Source: Kiritimatiellia bacterium
Lineage (GTDB): Bacteria; Verrucomicrobiota; Kiritimatiellia; RFP12; UBA1067
Direction of reading: 5' to 3'
Length of the DNA stretch: 46,372 nt
NCBI GenBank assembly: GCA_017652705.1
Contig: JAGCAM010000049.1
Span: 1-46,372 of the forward strand
Below, piece by piece: positions 8,718 through 16,953 of this stretch. Under the pieces are notes generated by a model. That model was not told where the DNA came from. It made no database searches and was given only the letters and a program-made list of their open reading frames with translations. Position 1 is the stretch's first letter, and the number at the start of each line of letters is the position of its first letter. Position numbers and translations under genes: made by a program.

Positions 8718-10487
8718 ATGGGCGGCGTCGGAACGGTATCGCTGAAAAAAATGAAACTCAACCTGCCGGAAGGCGGGTTGAGACTCTCTTACGGCGGCGT
8801 CCTGAAGGAGGTCGAAGTCGCCTACGAAGAGTGCGGAGCACCGCTTGCGGACGGCAACGCCGTCTATATCTGCCACGCCCTTACCGGTGACGCGCACGTG
8901 GCCGGCTGCAAGCCCGGCGAAGACAAGCCGAGCGGTTGGTGGGAAGGCATGGTCGGCCCCGGCCGCGCGGTCGACACCGACAGATTTCACGTGATCTGCG
9001 CGAACGTTCTCGGCGGCTGCAGCGGCACCACCGGGCCGATGTCGATCAACCCCGACACCGGCGCGCCTTACGGGTCGGCTTTCCCGCAGTACACTTTCGA
9101 CGACGCGGTGGACGTGTTCAGGATGTTCCTAAGGCAACTCGGGGTGAAGCGGCTCTACGCGCTTATCGGCGGCAGCTACGGCGGGCTGCAGGTGGTCAAC
9201 TGGATCACGCGGTATCCCGACGACATGGAAAAGGTCTGCCTGATAGCGACAAGCGCAAACCTCAACACCCAGGCCATAGCGTTCAGCGTCATGAGCCGCA
9301 ATTCCATCACCGACGATCCGAAGTGGAAGGGTGGCGATTATTACGGCGCGGACGCCGGCGGCGGACCCGGCGCCGGACTGGCCGCCGCGCGCCAGCTCGC
9401 CCATATCACCTATCTCTCCAGGGAACTTCTGCAGCGCAAATTCGGGCGCCGGCTGCAGAAGAATTTCGTCGATGCGCCGGCGTCCGAACGGGCGGAGCGC
9501 GACCGGCTTTTCAAGACTTATTTCCAGATCGAAAGCTACCTCGACTATCAGGCGCTGAAGTTCCTCCGCCGTTTCGACGCCAACAGTTATCTGCACATCA
9601 CCCGCTCGATGGATCTTTACGATCCGTGCGACCGCTACGGTTCGCTGGACGCGGCGTTCGCGCGGGTCAAGGCGAAAACGCTCGTCGTTTCGTACGCCGG
9701 GGACATACTTTTCCCACGGTGGCAGTCGGAGGAAATCGCCGCCTCTCTGATGCGCGCCGGCAAGTCGGTGACCTACTGCCATCTTGAAAGCGGCACCGGG
9801 CACGATTCGTTCCTGACCGACATCGCCGACCTTTCTAAAATCGTCGGCGGATTCCTCGGAAGGCGCTCCGTGAAAATCATGAATTGGCAGGTGCGGCACA
9901 ACCGCAACGTTCTCGACATGGTGAAGGAAGGTGCGCACGTGGTGGACATCGGCTGCGGCGACGGCACGCTGCTCAACGTCCTGCGGGAGGAAAAAAACGT
10001 CAGGGGCGACGGCGTCGAAATCGACGTCGAGCGTTTCGAAGAGGCGTTGGCCGACGGTCACGACATGTTCTGGGGTGACGCCGACGAAGGGTTCGCGGTC
10101 ATTCCGGACGGCTACTACGACACGGCGATAGTCTCCGACACGCTGCAGGAGGTCCGGAACCCGCGCGGACTGCTCAGGGAGATGTTGCGCATCGCCGGCG
10201 AGGCGATAGTGACGTTCCCTAACTTCGCCGCCTACCGCATCCGCCTGACGCTGGCTTGCACCGGCCGCCTGCCGGTTTCGAAGCAGCTGCCGTTCGAATG
10301 GTATGACACGCCGAACATCCACTGCGTGACGCTTAAAGATTTCCGCAGACTCTGCGACAAGGAAGGCTACGAAATAAAAGAAGTCAAGGCGGAATCGCGA
10401 CACTTCCTCGGCAAGATCCTGCTGGCGCTCGGCTTTAAGAATCTCGGGGCCTCCCGCATCGTCGCCCGTATCGCCCGCAGGCGGTGA
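8718..10487 (+). CDS. metX: MetX-MetW fusion: homoserine O-acetyltransferase plus MetW-like methyltransferase domain
   Basis: A 589-aa two-domain protein. Residues about 12-385 are an alpha/beta-hydrolase of the MetX type, which acetylates homoserine for methionine synthesis. The nucleophile is Ser153 in GGSYGG, with Asp329 in YAGDIL, His362 in GTGHDSF, and the substrate-binding segment HITRSMDLYD near 293-302. Residues about 386-589 are MetW-like: an SAM-type fold with VVDIGCGDGTLL (408-419), EIDVERFEEAL and the late motif LPFEWYDTPNIHCVT. MetX and MetW are usually separate neighbouring genes, and MetW is reported to be needed for MetX function in some proteobacteria, so the fusion makes sense. 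The ATG directly follows the pyrB stop; an internal ATG at 8751 is an alternative start. Confidence 0.92.
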   Translation: MGGVGTVSLKKMKLNLPEGGLRLSYGGVLKEVEVAYEECGAPLADGNAVYICHALTGDAHVAGCKPGEDKPSGWWEGMVGPGRAVDTDRFHVICANVLGGCSGTTGPMSINPDTGAPYGSAFPQYTFDDAVDVFRMFLRQLGVKRLYALIGGSYGGLQVVNWITRYPDDMEKVCLIATSANLNTQAIAFSVMSRNSITDDPKWKGGDYYGADAGGGPGAGLAAARQLAHITYLSRELLQRKFGRRLQKNFVDAPASERAERDRLFKTYFQIESYLDYQALKFLRRFDANSYLHITRSMDLYDPCDRYGSLDAAFARVKAKTLVVSYAGDILFPRWQSEEIAASLMRAGKSVTYCHLESGTGHDSFLTDIADLSKIVGGFLGRRSVKIMNWQVRHNRNVLDMVKEGAHVVDIGCGDGTLLNVLREEKNVRGDGVEIDVERFEEALADGHDMFWGDADEGFAVIPDGYYDTAIVSDTLQEVRNPRGLLREMLRIAGEAIVTFPNFAAYRIRLTLACTGRLPVSKQLPFEWYDTPNIHCVTLKDFRRLCDKEGYEIKEVKAESRHFLGKILLALGFKNLGASRIVARIARRR

Positions 10488-10492
10488 TTTTT

Positions 10493-10501
10493 TGGTATAA
10501 T
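10493..10501 (+). promoter_or_regulatory. Extended -10 promoter before the small exported protein gene
   Basis: TGgTATAAT, with TG at 10493-10494 and a perfect -10 at 10496-10501, preceded by a run of T. No good -35 is seen. The predicted transcript start near 10508 leaves a leader of about 49 nt with an AAAGGA ribosome site before the ATG at 10557. Confidence 0.65.
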
Positions 10502-10556
10502 TCCCGTAATGTCCAACCAAACGAAAACTACCGCCGAAAGGCGTGAAAGGAACGCA

Positions 10557-10925
10557 ATGAAAAAACTAATATGTGCAGTAGCGATGGCCGGGGCGATGTT
10601 CGCCATGGCCGACGAAGCCAAGACCGCGTCCGCGGCGGTCCCCTCCGCACCGGCTGCAGAGGTTAAAGCGGATAAAGCTTCGGCTCCTTCCGGCGCGAAC
10701 CGCCGCGCACTCACCGACGAACAGCGGGCCAAATTCCGTGAACAGCGCGAGAAATTCATGGCCGAACGCCGGGCGGCCATGGACGCCAAAATGCTCGAAG
10801 TGATAAAAAAATACGGGCTTGACGATGAGAAGGCGAAGGCGCTGCTTAAAGATCTTCGCGACGCGATTAGGCCGCCGCGCAGAATGATGCGCAAACCGCC
10901 CAAACCCGCCGGCAAGGCGGACTGA
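10557..10925 (+). CDS. Small exported basic protein of unknown function
   Basis: 122 aa that I do not assign to a family. It has a clear Sec signal peptide (MKKLICAVAMAGAMFAMA), then an Ala/Ser/Pro-rich linker (about 20-48). Next comes a charged helical segment with LTDEQRAKFREQREKFMAERR (about 52-72) that resembles periplasmic Spy/CpxP-like helices, and a Pro/Arg/Lys-rich tail. That likeness is weak. The start is chosen at 10557 because AAAGGA sits 6 nt before it and the signal peptide begins there. An in-frame ATG at 10509 would add 16 polar residues. Confidence 0.7.
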   Translation: MKKLICAVAMAGAMFAMADEAKTASAAVPSAPAAEVKADKASAPSGANRRALTDEQRAKFREQREKFMAERRAAMDAKMLEVIKKYGLDDEKAKALLKDLRDAIRPPRRMMRKPPKPAGKAD

Positions 10926-10935
10926 CCCCCCAGCG

Positions 10936-10953
10936 GCCGCGTCCGGACGCGGC
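10936..10953. repeat. 18-bp perfect palindrome between two genes
   Basis: GCCGCGTCCGGACGCGGC is its own reverse complement. It fills much of the 37-nt gap between the small exported protein gene and obgE. It could form a short GC hairpin in RNA or be a protein-binding site. It is not a classic terminator because no U-run follows. Confidence 0.4.
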
Positions 10954-10962
10954 GTTCAACCG

Positions 10963-12120
10963 TTGAAAGCCAAAGCGTTCATAGACCAGATCGAAGTGCT
11001 TGTCCGTTCCGGCCGGGGCGGCGACGGTGCCACTTCGTTCCGCCGCGAGGCGCTGGTCGAATTCGGCGGGCCCGACGGCGGCGACGGCGGGCGCGGCGGC
11101 GATGTCGTCTTCAAAGCGTCCGAGCACGTCAATTCGCTGCAGTCGCTTTACTACGACCCGAAATGTTTCGCGCAGGACGGAGGCCCCGGACAGTCGCAGA
11201 AGATGTTCGGTCGCCGAGGCCGGGATCTCGTGGTCCCGGTTCCGCCGGGCACCGAGGTGTACGATGCCGACACCGGGCTGCTGGTGGCGGACATCACAGA
11301 GCCGGGGCGGTCGGTCGTGGTGGCGAAAGGCGGCGCCGGCGGTTACGGCAACGTCCACTTCAAATCTTCCGTCAATCAGGCGCCGACCGAACACACCCCC
11401 GGCGGCGAGTGCGAGGAGAAAAGACTCCGGCTGGAACTGAAAACCATAGCCGACGCCGGGCTGCTCGGCTTTCCCAATGCCGGCAAGAGTTCGCTGCTGT
11501 CCGCCTTGTCGGCGGCGACGCCGAAAGTCGCCGCCTATCCGTTCACCACCCTCAACCCGATGGTCGGAACGGTGCTGTACGACGACTATGCGGCGATACG
11601 TCTGGCGGATGTGCCCGGCATCATTGAAGGCGCCTCCAGAGGGGTCGGTCTCGGGCTCGCTTTTCTGAAGCATCTCGAAAGATCCAGAGTCCTCGTTTAC
11701 GTCATCGACATGGCCGGCGTCGACAACCGGGACCCGTGGGAGGATTTCAACGTGCTCCGCCGTGAAATCGCCGAATATTCGGTTGAACTTTCAGAACGTC
11801 CGCACATGGTCGTGGCCAATAAAATGGACAACCCCGCCGCACGTGAAAACCTGCGCCGGTTCACGGCGGAAACCGGTGTCGACCCGATTGCCGTGTCGTG
11901 CGCGACCCGCGAAGGGCTGGGCGGGTTCAAGGCCGAACTCCGCAAACTTGTGAAACCGAAAACGAAGTTCCACCACACGCACGCCGACGCCCCCGATTTA
12001 AAGGACATGCCCGACACCACCGGAGAGGAAATTCCCGCGGAAGCCCTGAAGTTCGCCACCTTCCTTAGCCTTGAAAAGCCAAAGGCGAAAACCCACCCCG
12101 CCCGCGGCAACATCCATTGA
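10963..12120 (+). CDS. obgE: GTPase Obg (CgtA)
   Basis: Essential ribosome-associated GTPase acting in late 50S assembly and stress responses. The 385-aa protein has the Gly-rich Obg fold (residues 1-160, many GG pairs such as GGDGGRGGD). The G domain shows G1 GFPNAGKSS (near 169), switch region YPFTTLNPMVG, G3 DVPGIIEG and G4 NKMD; G5 is near SCATREG. A basic tail of about 45 residues ends the protein, with no OCT domain. The start is a TTG, chosen because the Obg N-terminus (KAKAFIDQIEVLVRSGRGG) begins right there. No Shine-Dalgarno is visible, which is unusual. Confidence 0.94.
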   Translation: MKAKAFIDQIEVLVRSGRGGDGATSFRREALVEFGGPDGGDGGRGGDVVFKASEHVNSLQSLYYDPKCFAQDGGPGQSQKMFGRRGRDLVVPVPPGTEVYDADTGLLVADITEPGRSVVVAKGGAGGYGNVHFKSSVNQAPTEHTPGGECEEKRLRLELKTIADAGLLGFPNAGKSSLLSALSAATPKVAAYPFTTLNPMVGTVLYDDYAAIRLADVPGIIEGASRGVGLGLAFLKHLERSRVLVYVIDMAGVDNRDPWEDFNVLRREIAEYSVELSERPHMVVANKMDNPAARENLRRFTAETGVDPIAVSCATREGLGGFKAELRKLVKPKTKFHHTHADAPDLKDMPDTTGEEIPAEALKFATFLSLEKPKAKTHPARGNIH

Positions 12121-12155
12121 CCGGCGCGCCGCAATCCGGCATGGCGAGGTCAATT

Positions 12156-12164
12156 TGACATAAT
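12156..12164 (+). promoter_or_regulatory. Extended -10 promoter of the kinase unit
   Basis: TGaCATAAT, with TG at 12156-12157 and the -10 at 12159-12164. The predicted start near 12171 gives a leader of about 18 nt holding AAAGGGGG before the ATG of the 39-codon ORF at 12189. The overlapping TTGACA (12155-12160) has no matching -10 downstream. Confidence 0.5.
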
Positions 12165-12188
12165 TTATCAAGTGAAAGGGGGAATGCA

Positions 12189-12308
12189 ATGGCTGCGAAA
12201 AACTCGAAAGCCGCATTGGAGGTGCTGCTGGCCGGCGTAGAAATTCCGCTGCACCGGCCGCGATTCTCGCGCACGATTGCGCACGTCAGGCTGGAGATGC
12301 GAGCATGA
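12189..12308 (+). CDS. 39-codon ORF translationally coupled to the kinase gene
   Basis: An ATG with a strong ribosome site (AAAGGGGGAA, 4-10 nt upstream) opens a 39-aa frame that begins MAAKNSKAALEVLLAG and ends in a TGA sharing ATGA with the kinase start. No known family is recognised. It has no membrane segment or signal peptide, and its second half is basic with three His. The position suggests either a leader whose translation couples expression of the kinase, or a small partner protein. The kinase ATG itself has only a weak ribosome site (CTGGAG about 10 nt upstream), which supports coupling. Confidence 0.5.
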   Translation: MAAKNSKAALEVLLAGVEIPLHRPRFSRTIAHVRLEMRA

Positions 12309-13573
12309 ACGGGTGCGCGGATATCGGCGGCTACAAAATCGTGCGCCTGCTCGGCAAGGGCGGCATGAGCGAAGTCTACGAAGCGGAGAACCCGCGTCTC
12401 GGCACGAGACACGCGCTTAAGCTTTTCACCTACGACAAAGAAGATGAAGAGGTAAAAGAACGCTTCCAGATAGAGGGCAGGCTGCTGGCCAGACTCAGCC
12501 ACCCGCGCATCGTCAAGGTCACCGATTTCGGCACCGACGCCGCCAGCGGCAAACCGTATTTTGTGATGGATCTCGTCCTCAACGGGAACGGGGCGATGCA
12601 GCTGCTTTCCGATGTCGAGCCGGGAACGGCCGACGAAGAGACGATCGGCGCGTGGTACGACGACCTCCGCGAAGGCCTTGCCTACATCCACGCCAACGGG
12701 GTTGTTCACAGGGATCTGAAACTGCAGAACGTGCTGATCGGCCCCGACGGTCACGCGGTAATCACCGACTTCGGCATCTCGAAGATTTTCGACGTAAAAG
12801 GCGATGGTGCGCAGATAATCGACACGGTGCGGACGCTCGTCAAGGTCAGGGACGGACGCAGTCTCGTGATGGGTTCGCTCGGCTACATGGCGCCGGAACT
12901 TGAAATGGGCGTCGCCGCCAGTCCGCAGTCCGACTGGTACGCGCTCGGCGTGATGATCTACCGGCTGCTGACCGGCACCTGGTGCGATGCGCGAACCGAC
13001 GTGGCCGGTGCGCTCGAAACTTACGATCCGGTCTGGCGGCGGATAATCCCGAAACTGCTCCACACAAACCCCAACGGGCGGGAATGCCTCTCGTACGCCG
13101 CTGAGAAGCGAGTCGACCGCGAGCGTGCGGAATTCGCCGCGGAGGAGCGTTGGCTCAGGGAAAAACAGCGCGGGCACCGTGCCCGGCATATCGCCAGATA
13201 CGTCGCGGTCTCCACCGCGCTCGCCGCGCTTGCCGCAGTTTTCATCTGGCGGAACGATTCCGCCGCGCGAGGAATCCTCCGCGCCGAACTGCGCGATGCG
13301 GTGGAACTCGTCGACGACGCGGTCGTCAAGATAGAATCTGACCGGCTGGAGGCCGAGTTCGACGCGTTCGGCAAAGACGTCTCCCCCGCCCGCGAACGGG
13401 AAAAAGACGCCAGGAAAGACGGCGATGGAACCGCCGCCGGCACGGCGGGCGGAGACTTCTTCGCCGATTTCGGGGGGTTCGGAGAGAAGAAACGCGGTCC
13501 GAACACCATGGATGCCGTCAAGGCCCTTCTGGACCGCGCGTCGGATAAATTGCATGAAATTCTGCGCAGATGA
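12305..13573 (+). CDS. Membrane-anchored eukaryote-like Ser/Thr protein kinase
   Basis: 422 aa. The kinase domain (about 8-262) has the Gly-rich loop GKGGMSEVY, ATP-binding Lys39, the catalytic loop HRDLKLQN with Asp137, DFG Asp155, a long activation segment (160-195) and APE (196-198), so it looks active. A single transmembrane helix (about 298-316) precedes a C-terminal extracytoplasmic part of about 100 residues without PASTA repeats. That tail ends with a region (LLDRASDKLHEILRR) that may form a helix. It belongs to the PknB-like Hanks kinases. It overlaps the 39-codon ORF by 4 bp and is followed after 49 nt by a second single-pass membrane protein gene, a plausible partner or substrate. 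Confidence 0.9.
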   Translation: MNGCADIGGYKIVRLLGKGGMSEVYEAENPRLGTRHALKLFTYDKEDEEVKERFQIEGRLLARLSHPRIVKVTDFGTDAASGKPYFVMDLVLNGNGAMQLLSDVEPGTADEETIGAWYDDLREGLAYIHANGVVHRDLKLQNVLIGPDGHAVITDFGISKIFDVKGDGAQIIDTVRTLVKVRDGRSLVMGSLGYMAPELEMGVAASPQSDWYALGVMIYRLLTGTWCDARTDVAGALETYDPVWRRIIPKLLHTNPNGRECLSYAAEKRVDRERAEFAAEERWLREKQRGHRARHIARYVAVSTALAALAAVFIWRNDSAARGILRAELRDAVELVDDAVVKIESDRLEAEFDAFGKDVSPAREREKDARKDGDGTAAGTAGGDFFADFGGFGEKKRGPNTMDAVKALLDRASDKLHEILRR

Positions 13574-13622
13574 AGAGGCCCCGGCTTCACCGCCGCGGGT
13601 CTCGTGAATGGAGGTAGCCAAG

Positions 13623-14297
13623 ATGAAAAAGAAGTACATGCTGTTCACCGCCGTGGCGTCCGCGGCGGTTTTGGCCGTGATTGCGTGGTTCGCGTTCTGC
13701 GGCGGCGGGAGCCGACGGGGCGCCGTTGAAAACGGCGACGAGCGGTATGCATCGGCGGACGGCGGCGGCGCGGATTCAACCGGCGGGGAACGGCCGGCGA
13801 AGACGGTGTGGACTGAAGACGGCGGCGACGATGATGAGGAAGTCGCCGAAGAGGAGGAAGAACCCCTTACCGAAGAGGAGAAACGCGAAGAGGCCGAAGA
13901 CGCCGCCGTCGAAGCGTTCGACGAACTCGTCGACAAATGGACGGATCCCGCGAAAAAGGAAATTACGATGGCCGACATCGACAAGTTCGGCAACATGTTC
14001 CGCCAGGTGCCGGAAGCGCGGCGCGACGAGTGCGTGCACCGTGCGCTCAATCTGGTGCCCGATGAAAACGTTATGCTGCTTGCGGGCATATTGATGGACA
14101 AGAAAATGGACGAAGAGATCGTCCAGACCGTTTTCAACGACATTCTCAACCGCGATGAAGACGTCAAGAAGCCGATTCTCGAACAGATTTTCAAAGACAA
14201 GACCCATCCGTGCTGGGATGACGTCGCATGGATTCTCGACGTCACCGGTTCCGACGCCGGGGAAGGCGCAAAAAGCGATGAGGGAGAAGAGGAATAA
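13623..14297 (+). CDS. Acidic single-pass membrane protein of unknown function
   Basis: 224 aa. An N-terminal hydrophobic segment (MLFTAVASAAVLAVIAWFAF, about 6-25) acts as signal anchor. A Gly/Asp linker follows, then a strongly acidic stretch (about 60-85, mostly Glu), and a helical domain (about 90-205). No known domain is recognised. The start at 13623 is used because GGAGG lies 8 nt before it; a frame-sharing ATG at 13608 precedes that ribosome site. The gene follows the kinase closely, so it may be a partner or phosphorylation target, but that rests on position alone. Confidence 0.7.
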   Translation: MKKKYMLFTAVASAAVLAVIAWFAFCGGGSRRGAVENGDERYASADGGGADSTGGERPAKTVWTEDGGDDDEEVAEEEEEPLTEEEKREEAEDAAVEAFDELVDKWTDPAKKEITMADIDKFGNMFRQVPEARRDECVHRALNLVPDENVMLLAGILMDKKMDEEIVQTVFNDILNRDEDVKKPILEQIFKDKTHPCWDDVAWILDVTGSDAGEGAKSDEGEEE

Positions 14298-14325
14298 ATC
14301 GCGTGTAATCGCCGTGTTCTCGGAC

Positions 14326-14354
14326 TTTACACCCCCTCTGAAATCTGCTATACT
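14326..14354 (+). promoter_or_regulatory. Promoter of the oxidoreductase gene
   Basis: TTTACA (14326-14331), 17-bp spacer, TGcTATACT with the -10 at 14349-14354. It is near-consensus in both boxes and the extended TG. Nine nt separate the -10 from the ATG at 14364, so the transcript leader would be only about 2-3 nt, with no ribosome site. Confidence 0.7.
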
Positions 14355-14363
14355 GCTTACATA

Positions 14364-15863
14364 ATGAAAAACTGGCAATACAAAATCAACATCAACCGCA
14401 GAATGTTCGCTACCTGTCTGTTGGCGATTCTGGTCGGCACAGCGTTCGGCGTGGACGTGGCGCCTAAATCGGATTTTTCAGGCGAAATCAAGGGGCGGCG
14501 TCTGAAAATCGCCGCCGTCGGCAGCGGCGGCATGGGCGGCGCGGCCACCGAAAGCCTGATTAACGCCGGATGCGAACTTGTCGCCGTCTGCGACATCAAC
14601 CCCACCGCCTTTGACCGTTGGGAGAAAAAATATCCGGGCATACCGAAATACACCGACTACCGCGTGATGCTGCGCGAGATGGGCGACAAGTTCGAGGCCG
14701 TGCAGGTGGGTACGCCGGATCACACACACGCCTACATCTCCGTCGACTGCATGCTCGCCGGCAAGCACGTTTACGTGCAGAAGCCGCTCGCCAGGACGGT
14801 GGAAGAATGTGAAATCATGCTCGAAACCCAGCGGAAAACCGGTGTGGTGGTGCAGATGGGCAACCAGGGGCACCCGGGAGTGTGGCGCTACAAGGCCATG
14901 CGCGACGCGGCTGTCTGGGGGGAAATCAAAGAAATATACAGCTGGTCCGACCGGCCGATATGGCCGCAGGGCATGAAAGAGTATCCCGCCCCGCAGCCGC
15001 TTCCCGCCGGTTTCGCCACGAACGCGTGGGACTGCTGGTGCGGGCCGAGCGAAAACCGCGGCTTTTCGTCCGCCTACCATTCGTTCAGATGGCGCGGTTG
15101 GTGGGCTTACGGCTGCGGCGCGATCGGTGACATGGCGGTGCACAACGCCGACCCGGCGTTCTGGGCGCTTGAACTCGGTCTGCCGGTGAAAGTGCTCGGC
15201 GACACCTGCGGCGGCGGGGCGGTAACCATCGCCTATCCGCTGAAATCCCGCATCGAGATGACTTTCGCCCCCAACCGCTGGATTCCCCAAGGGGTCAAAC
15301 TGGTGTGGCTCGACGGGCACCTCAAGCCCGATTTCAAAGACGTTCCCGGACTGGAGGCCTTCGCGAAACAATGCGGAGCCGACCGCGAGCGGAAGAGGGC
15401 GGAGGACGCGAAAAAGAACAACCGGCCTTACTCGCAGCCGGCGGAAGCATCGCCGTACGTGCCCGACAACGGGCTTATAATCGTCGGCAGCCGGGCTACG
15501 ACCTTCAGCGGCTCCCACGCCGCCCGCCCGGTGTGTCTCGCCGGCGACAGATCCGCCGTCGACGCGGCGGTCAAGGCCGGTGACAAGGCCAGCGGCTACA
15601 ACCACTACCGCGAATTCGTCGAGGCCTGCCTGGCGAAGGATCCGTCCCGCTGCGGTTCCAGGCTCTCTTATGCGGCGCCCCTCACCGAGGCGCTGCTGAT
15701 CGGGTGCATCTCGCTGCGCTATCCCGGCGAGGAGCTCGCGTTCGATCCGAAAGCCTTGAAGTTCACCGGCAAAGAGGCGGCCAACGAGTTTCTCAAAGCG
15801 CCAAGGCGCGGCGAATGGGATTTTGAAAAAATGCGCAGGGGCGCTGACCGGCGGCATCCCTGA
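14364..15863 (+). CDS. Exported Gfo/Idh/MocA family oxidoreductase
   Basis: 499 aa. A Tat-like N-terminus (NINRRMFATCLLAILVG) precedes a Rossmann domain: IAAVGSGGMGG (about 50-60), then VAVCDINP, and later the QKPLA form of the EKP motif. The C-terminal domain is the family's substrate-binding alpha/beta fold. Such secreted members with WGEIKEIYSWSDRP-type motifs are abundant in Planctomycetes, Lentisphaerae and Kiritimatiellae and are thought to act on sugars or cyclitols. The substrate cannot be read from the sequence. It is monocistronic by its own promoter, and the next gene has another. Confidence 0.85.
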   Translation: MKNWQYKININRRMFATCLLAILVGTAFGVDVAPKSDFSGEIKGRRLKIAAVGSGGMGGAATESLINAGCELVAVCDINPTAFDRWEKKYPGIPKYTDYRVMLREMGDKFEAVQVGTPDHTHAYISVDCMLAGKHVYVQKPLARTVEECEIMLETQRKTGVVVQMGNQGHPGVWRYKAMRDAAVWGEIKEIYSWSDRPIWPQGMKEYPAPQPLPAGFATNAWDCWCGPSENRGFSSAYHSFRWRGWWAYGCGAIGDMAVHNADPAFWALELGLPVKVLGDTCGGGAVTIAYPLKSRIEMTFAPNRWIPQGVKLVWLDGHLKPDFKDVPGLEAFAKQCGADRERKRAEDAKKNNRPYSQPAEASPYVPDNGLIIVGSRATTFSGSHAARPVCLAGDRSAVDAAVKAGDKASGYNHYREFVEACLAKDPSRCGSRLSYAAPLTEALLIGCISLRYPGEELAFDPKALKFTGKEAANEFLKAPRRGEWDFEKMRRGADRRHP

Positions 15864-15869
15864 GATAAT
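15861..15869 (+). promoter_or_regulatory. Extended -10 promoter of the zinc-ribbon gene
   Basis: TGaGATAAT, TG at 15861-15862 (inside the upstream stop codon) and the -10 at 15864-15869. The predicted start is near 15876, leaving about 35 nt of leader with GAAAGGAG before the ATG at 15911. No clear -35. Confidence 0.45.
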
Positions 15870-15910
15870 GACGACACCAACATGGGCAAACCCCGCGAAA
15901 GGAGTATATC

Positions 15911-16285
15911 ATGGTCGAAGAGCAGAACGAAGAAAACGAGGTGACATTGCGCACCGACGTCGATGAAGCGGAAATCCGCGACACCGATATCGTGTTCGAC
16001 TGTCCGCACTGCGGCAAGAACCTGGTGATCGACTACCGCGGCGCCGGGCTGCAGATCAACTGTTCCGAATGCGGCGAGACGGTGCTGGTGCCGATACCTG
16101 ACGGAATGGAACTGCATGATCTCGATCTGGATCCGGGCGAGATTCTCAAGCAGCTTTTCGCCACCCGGCGCAATTTCCAGAAGGCGGAACTGGAGATTCA
16201 GGGTCTGAAGGCGCGGCTCGTGCAACTGCAGGAAGCGCTCGGCGTCATGCAGGAAGTGGTGGCAGAGGGCCTGGCCGACGCATGA
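15911..16285 (+). CDS. Zinc-ribbon protein with C-terminal coiled coil
   Basis: 124 aa. An acidic N-terminus (1-25) precedes a treble-clef/zinc-ribbon with CPHC and CSEC pairs (about residues 36-59) that should bind one zinc. A helix follows with heptad pattern (about 80-118), likely a coiled coil. No signal peptide. The function is unknown; similar short zinc-ribbon proteins are common in PVC bacteria. AGGAG precedes the ATG. The last codons overlap the phosphatidyltransferase gene by 4 bp (ATGA), so the pair is probably one operon. Confidence 0.75.
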   Translation: MVEEQNEENEVTLRTDVDEAEIRDTDIVFDCPHCGKNLVIDYRGAGLQINCSECGETVLVPIPDGMELHDLDLDPGEILKQLFATRRNFQKAELEIQGLKARLVQLQEALGVMQEVVAEGLADA

Positions 16286-16908
16286 ACGCGCACGGCGTCA
16301 TCGTCAACGCGATAACCTTCGCGCGGGTGCCCCTGATTTTCGCGTGGCTCGGCTTCGCCGTCGCCCACGAATACTTCGGGGGGGTCTGGCTCGCCTTCGC
16401 TGCGTGCGCGATGATGCTGCTCTCCGGGCTTACGGATGCGTGGGACGGCATTCTCGCCCGCCGGTGGAAGGTGGTTTCCACACTCGGCAAGATGGCGGAT
16501 CCGCTCATGGACAAGATTTTCTACCTGGTGGCCTTTCCAGCGCTCGTCTGGCAGATATCGCATCAGCGCGAATCCGACGCGCATGCGTTGGTGATGTTGG
16601 TGTTCACGGTGCTCTACATGCTGCGCGACACCTGGGTAACCTTCATGCGGTCGGTAGGGGCGCTGTACGGCGCCGACATGGCGGCAATGTGGCTCGGCAA
16701 GGTGCGCACGGCGCTCTCGTTCCCTGGCGCAGGTTGGGTTTATCTTTACTGTTGCGCCCACCGCGCCGCCCCGGAATCGTGGCGCGGCCCGTGGCTCGCG
16801 AGCTGTTACGCGGTGGAGTGCCTGCTTATAGCGCTGACAGTGTGGAGCCTTTTCACCTACACTTCCGCTTACATGCCGTATCTGCGCAGGGCACTTGCGC
16901 GAAAATGA
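16282..16908 (+). CDS. pgsA: CDP-alcohol phosphatidyltransferase (PgsA-like)
   Basis: 208-aa membrane enzyme. The family signature D-x2-D-G-x2-A-R-x8-G-x3-D-x3-D is intact: Asp52, Asp55, Gly56, Ala59, Arg60, Gly69, Asp73, Asp77. Several hydrophobic segments flank it. The family transfers a phosphatidyl group from CDP-diacylglycerol to an alcohol. PgsA (glycerol-3-phosphate, giving phosphatidylglycerol phosphate) is the usual member of this size, but the acceptor cannot be proved here; a cardiolipin or inositol-type enzyme is possible. It starts within the stop of the zinc-ribbon gene. Confidence 0.8.
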   Translation: MNAHGVIVNAITFARVPLIFAWLGFAVAHEYFGGVWLAFAACAMMLLSGLTDAWDGILARRWKVVSTLGKMADPLMDKIFYLVAFPALVWQISHQRESDAHALVMLVFTVLYMLRDTWVTFMRSVGALYGADMAAMWLGKVRTALSFPGAGWVYLYCCAHRAAPESWRGPWLASCYAVECLLIALTVWSLFTYTSAYMPYLRRALARK

Positions 16909-16923
16909 AATTTATGAGATAAT
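16895..16923 (+). promoter_or_regulatory. Promoter of the pseudopilin gene
   Basis: TTGCGC (16895-16900), 17-bp spacer, TGaGATAAT with the -10 at 16918-16923. The -35 is inside the end of the phosphatidyltransferase gene. The leader has CAAGGAG 10 nt before the ATG at 16954. Confidence 0.6.
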
Positions 16924-16953
16924 AACCTCATCCGAAGCAACAAGGAGAAAAAA

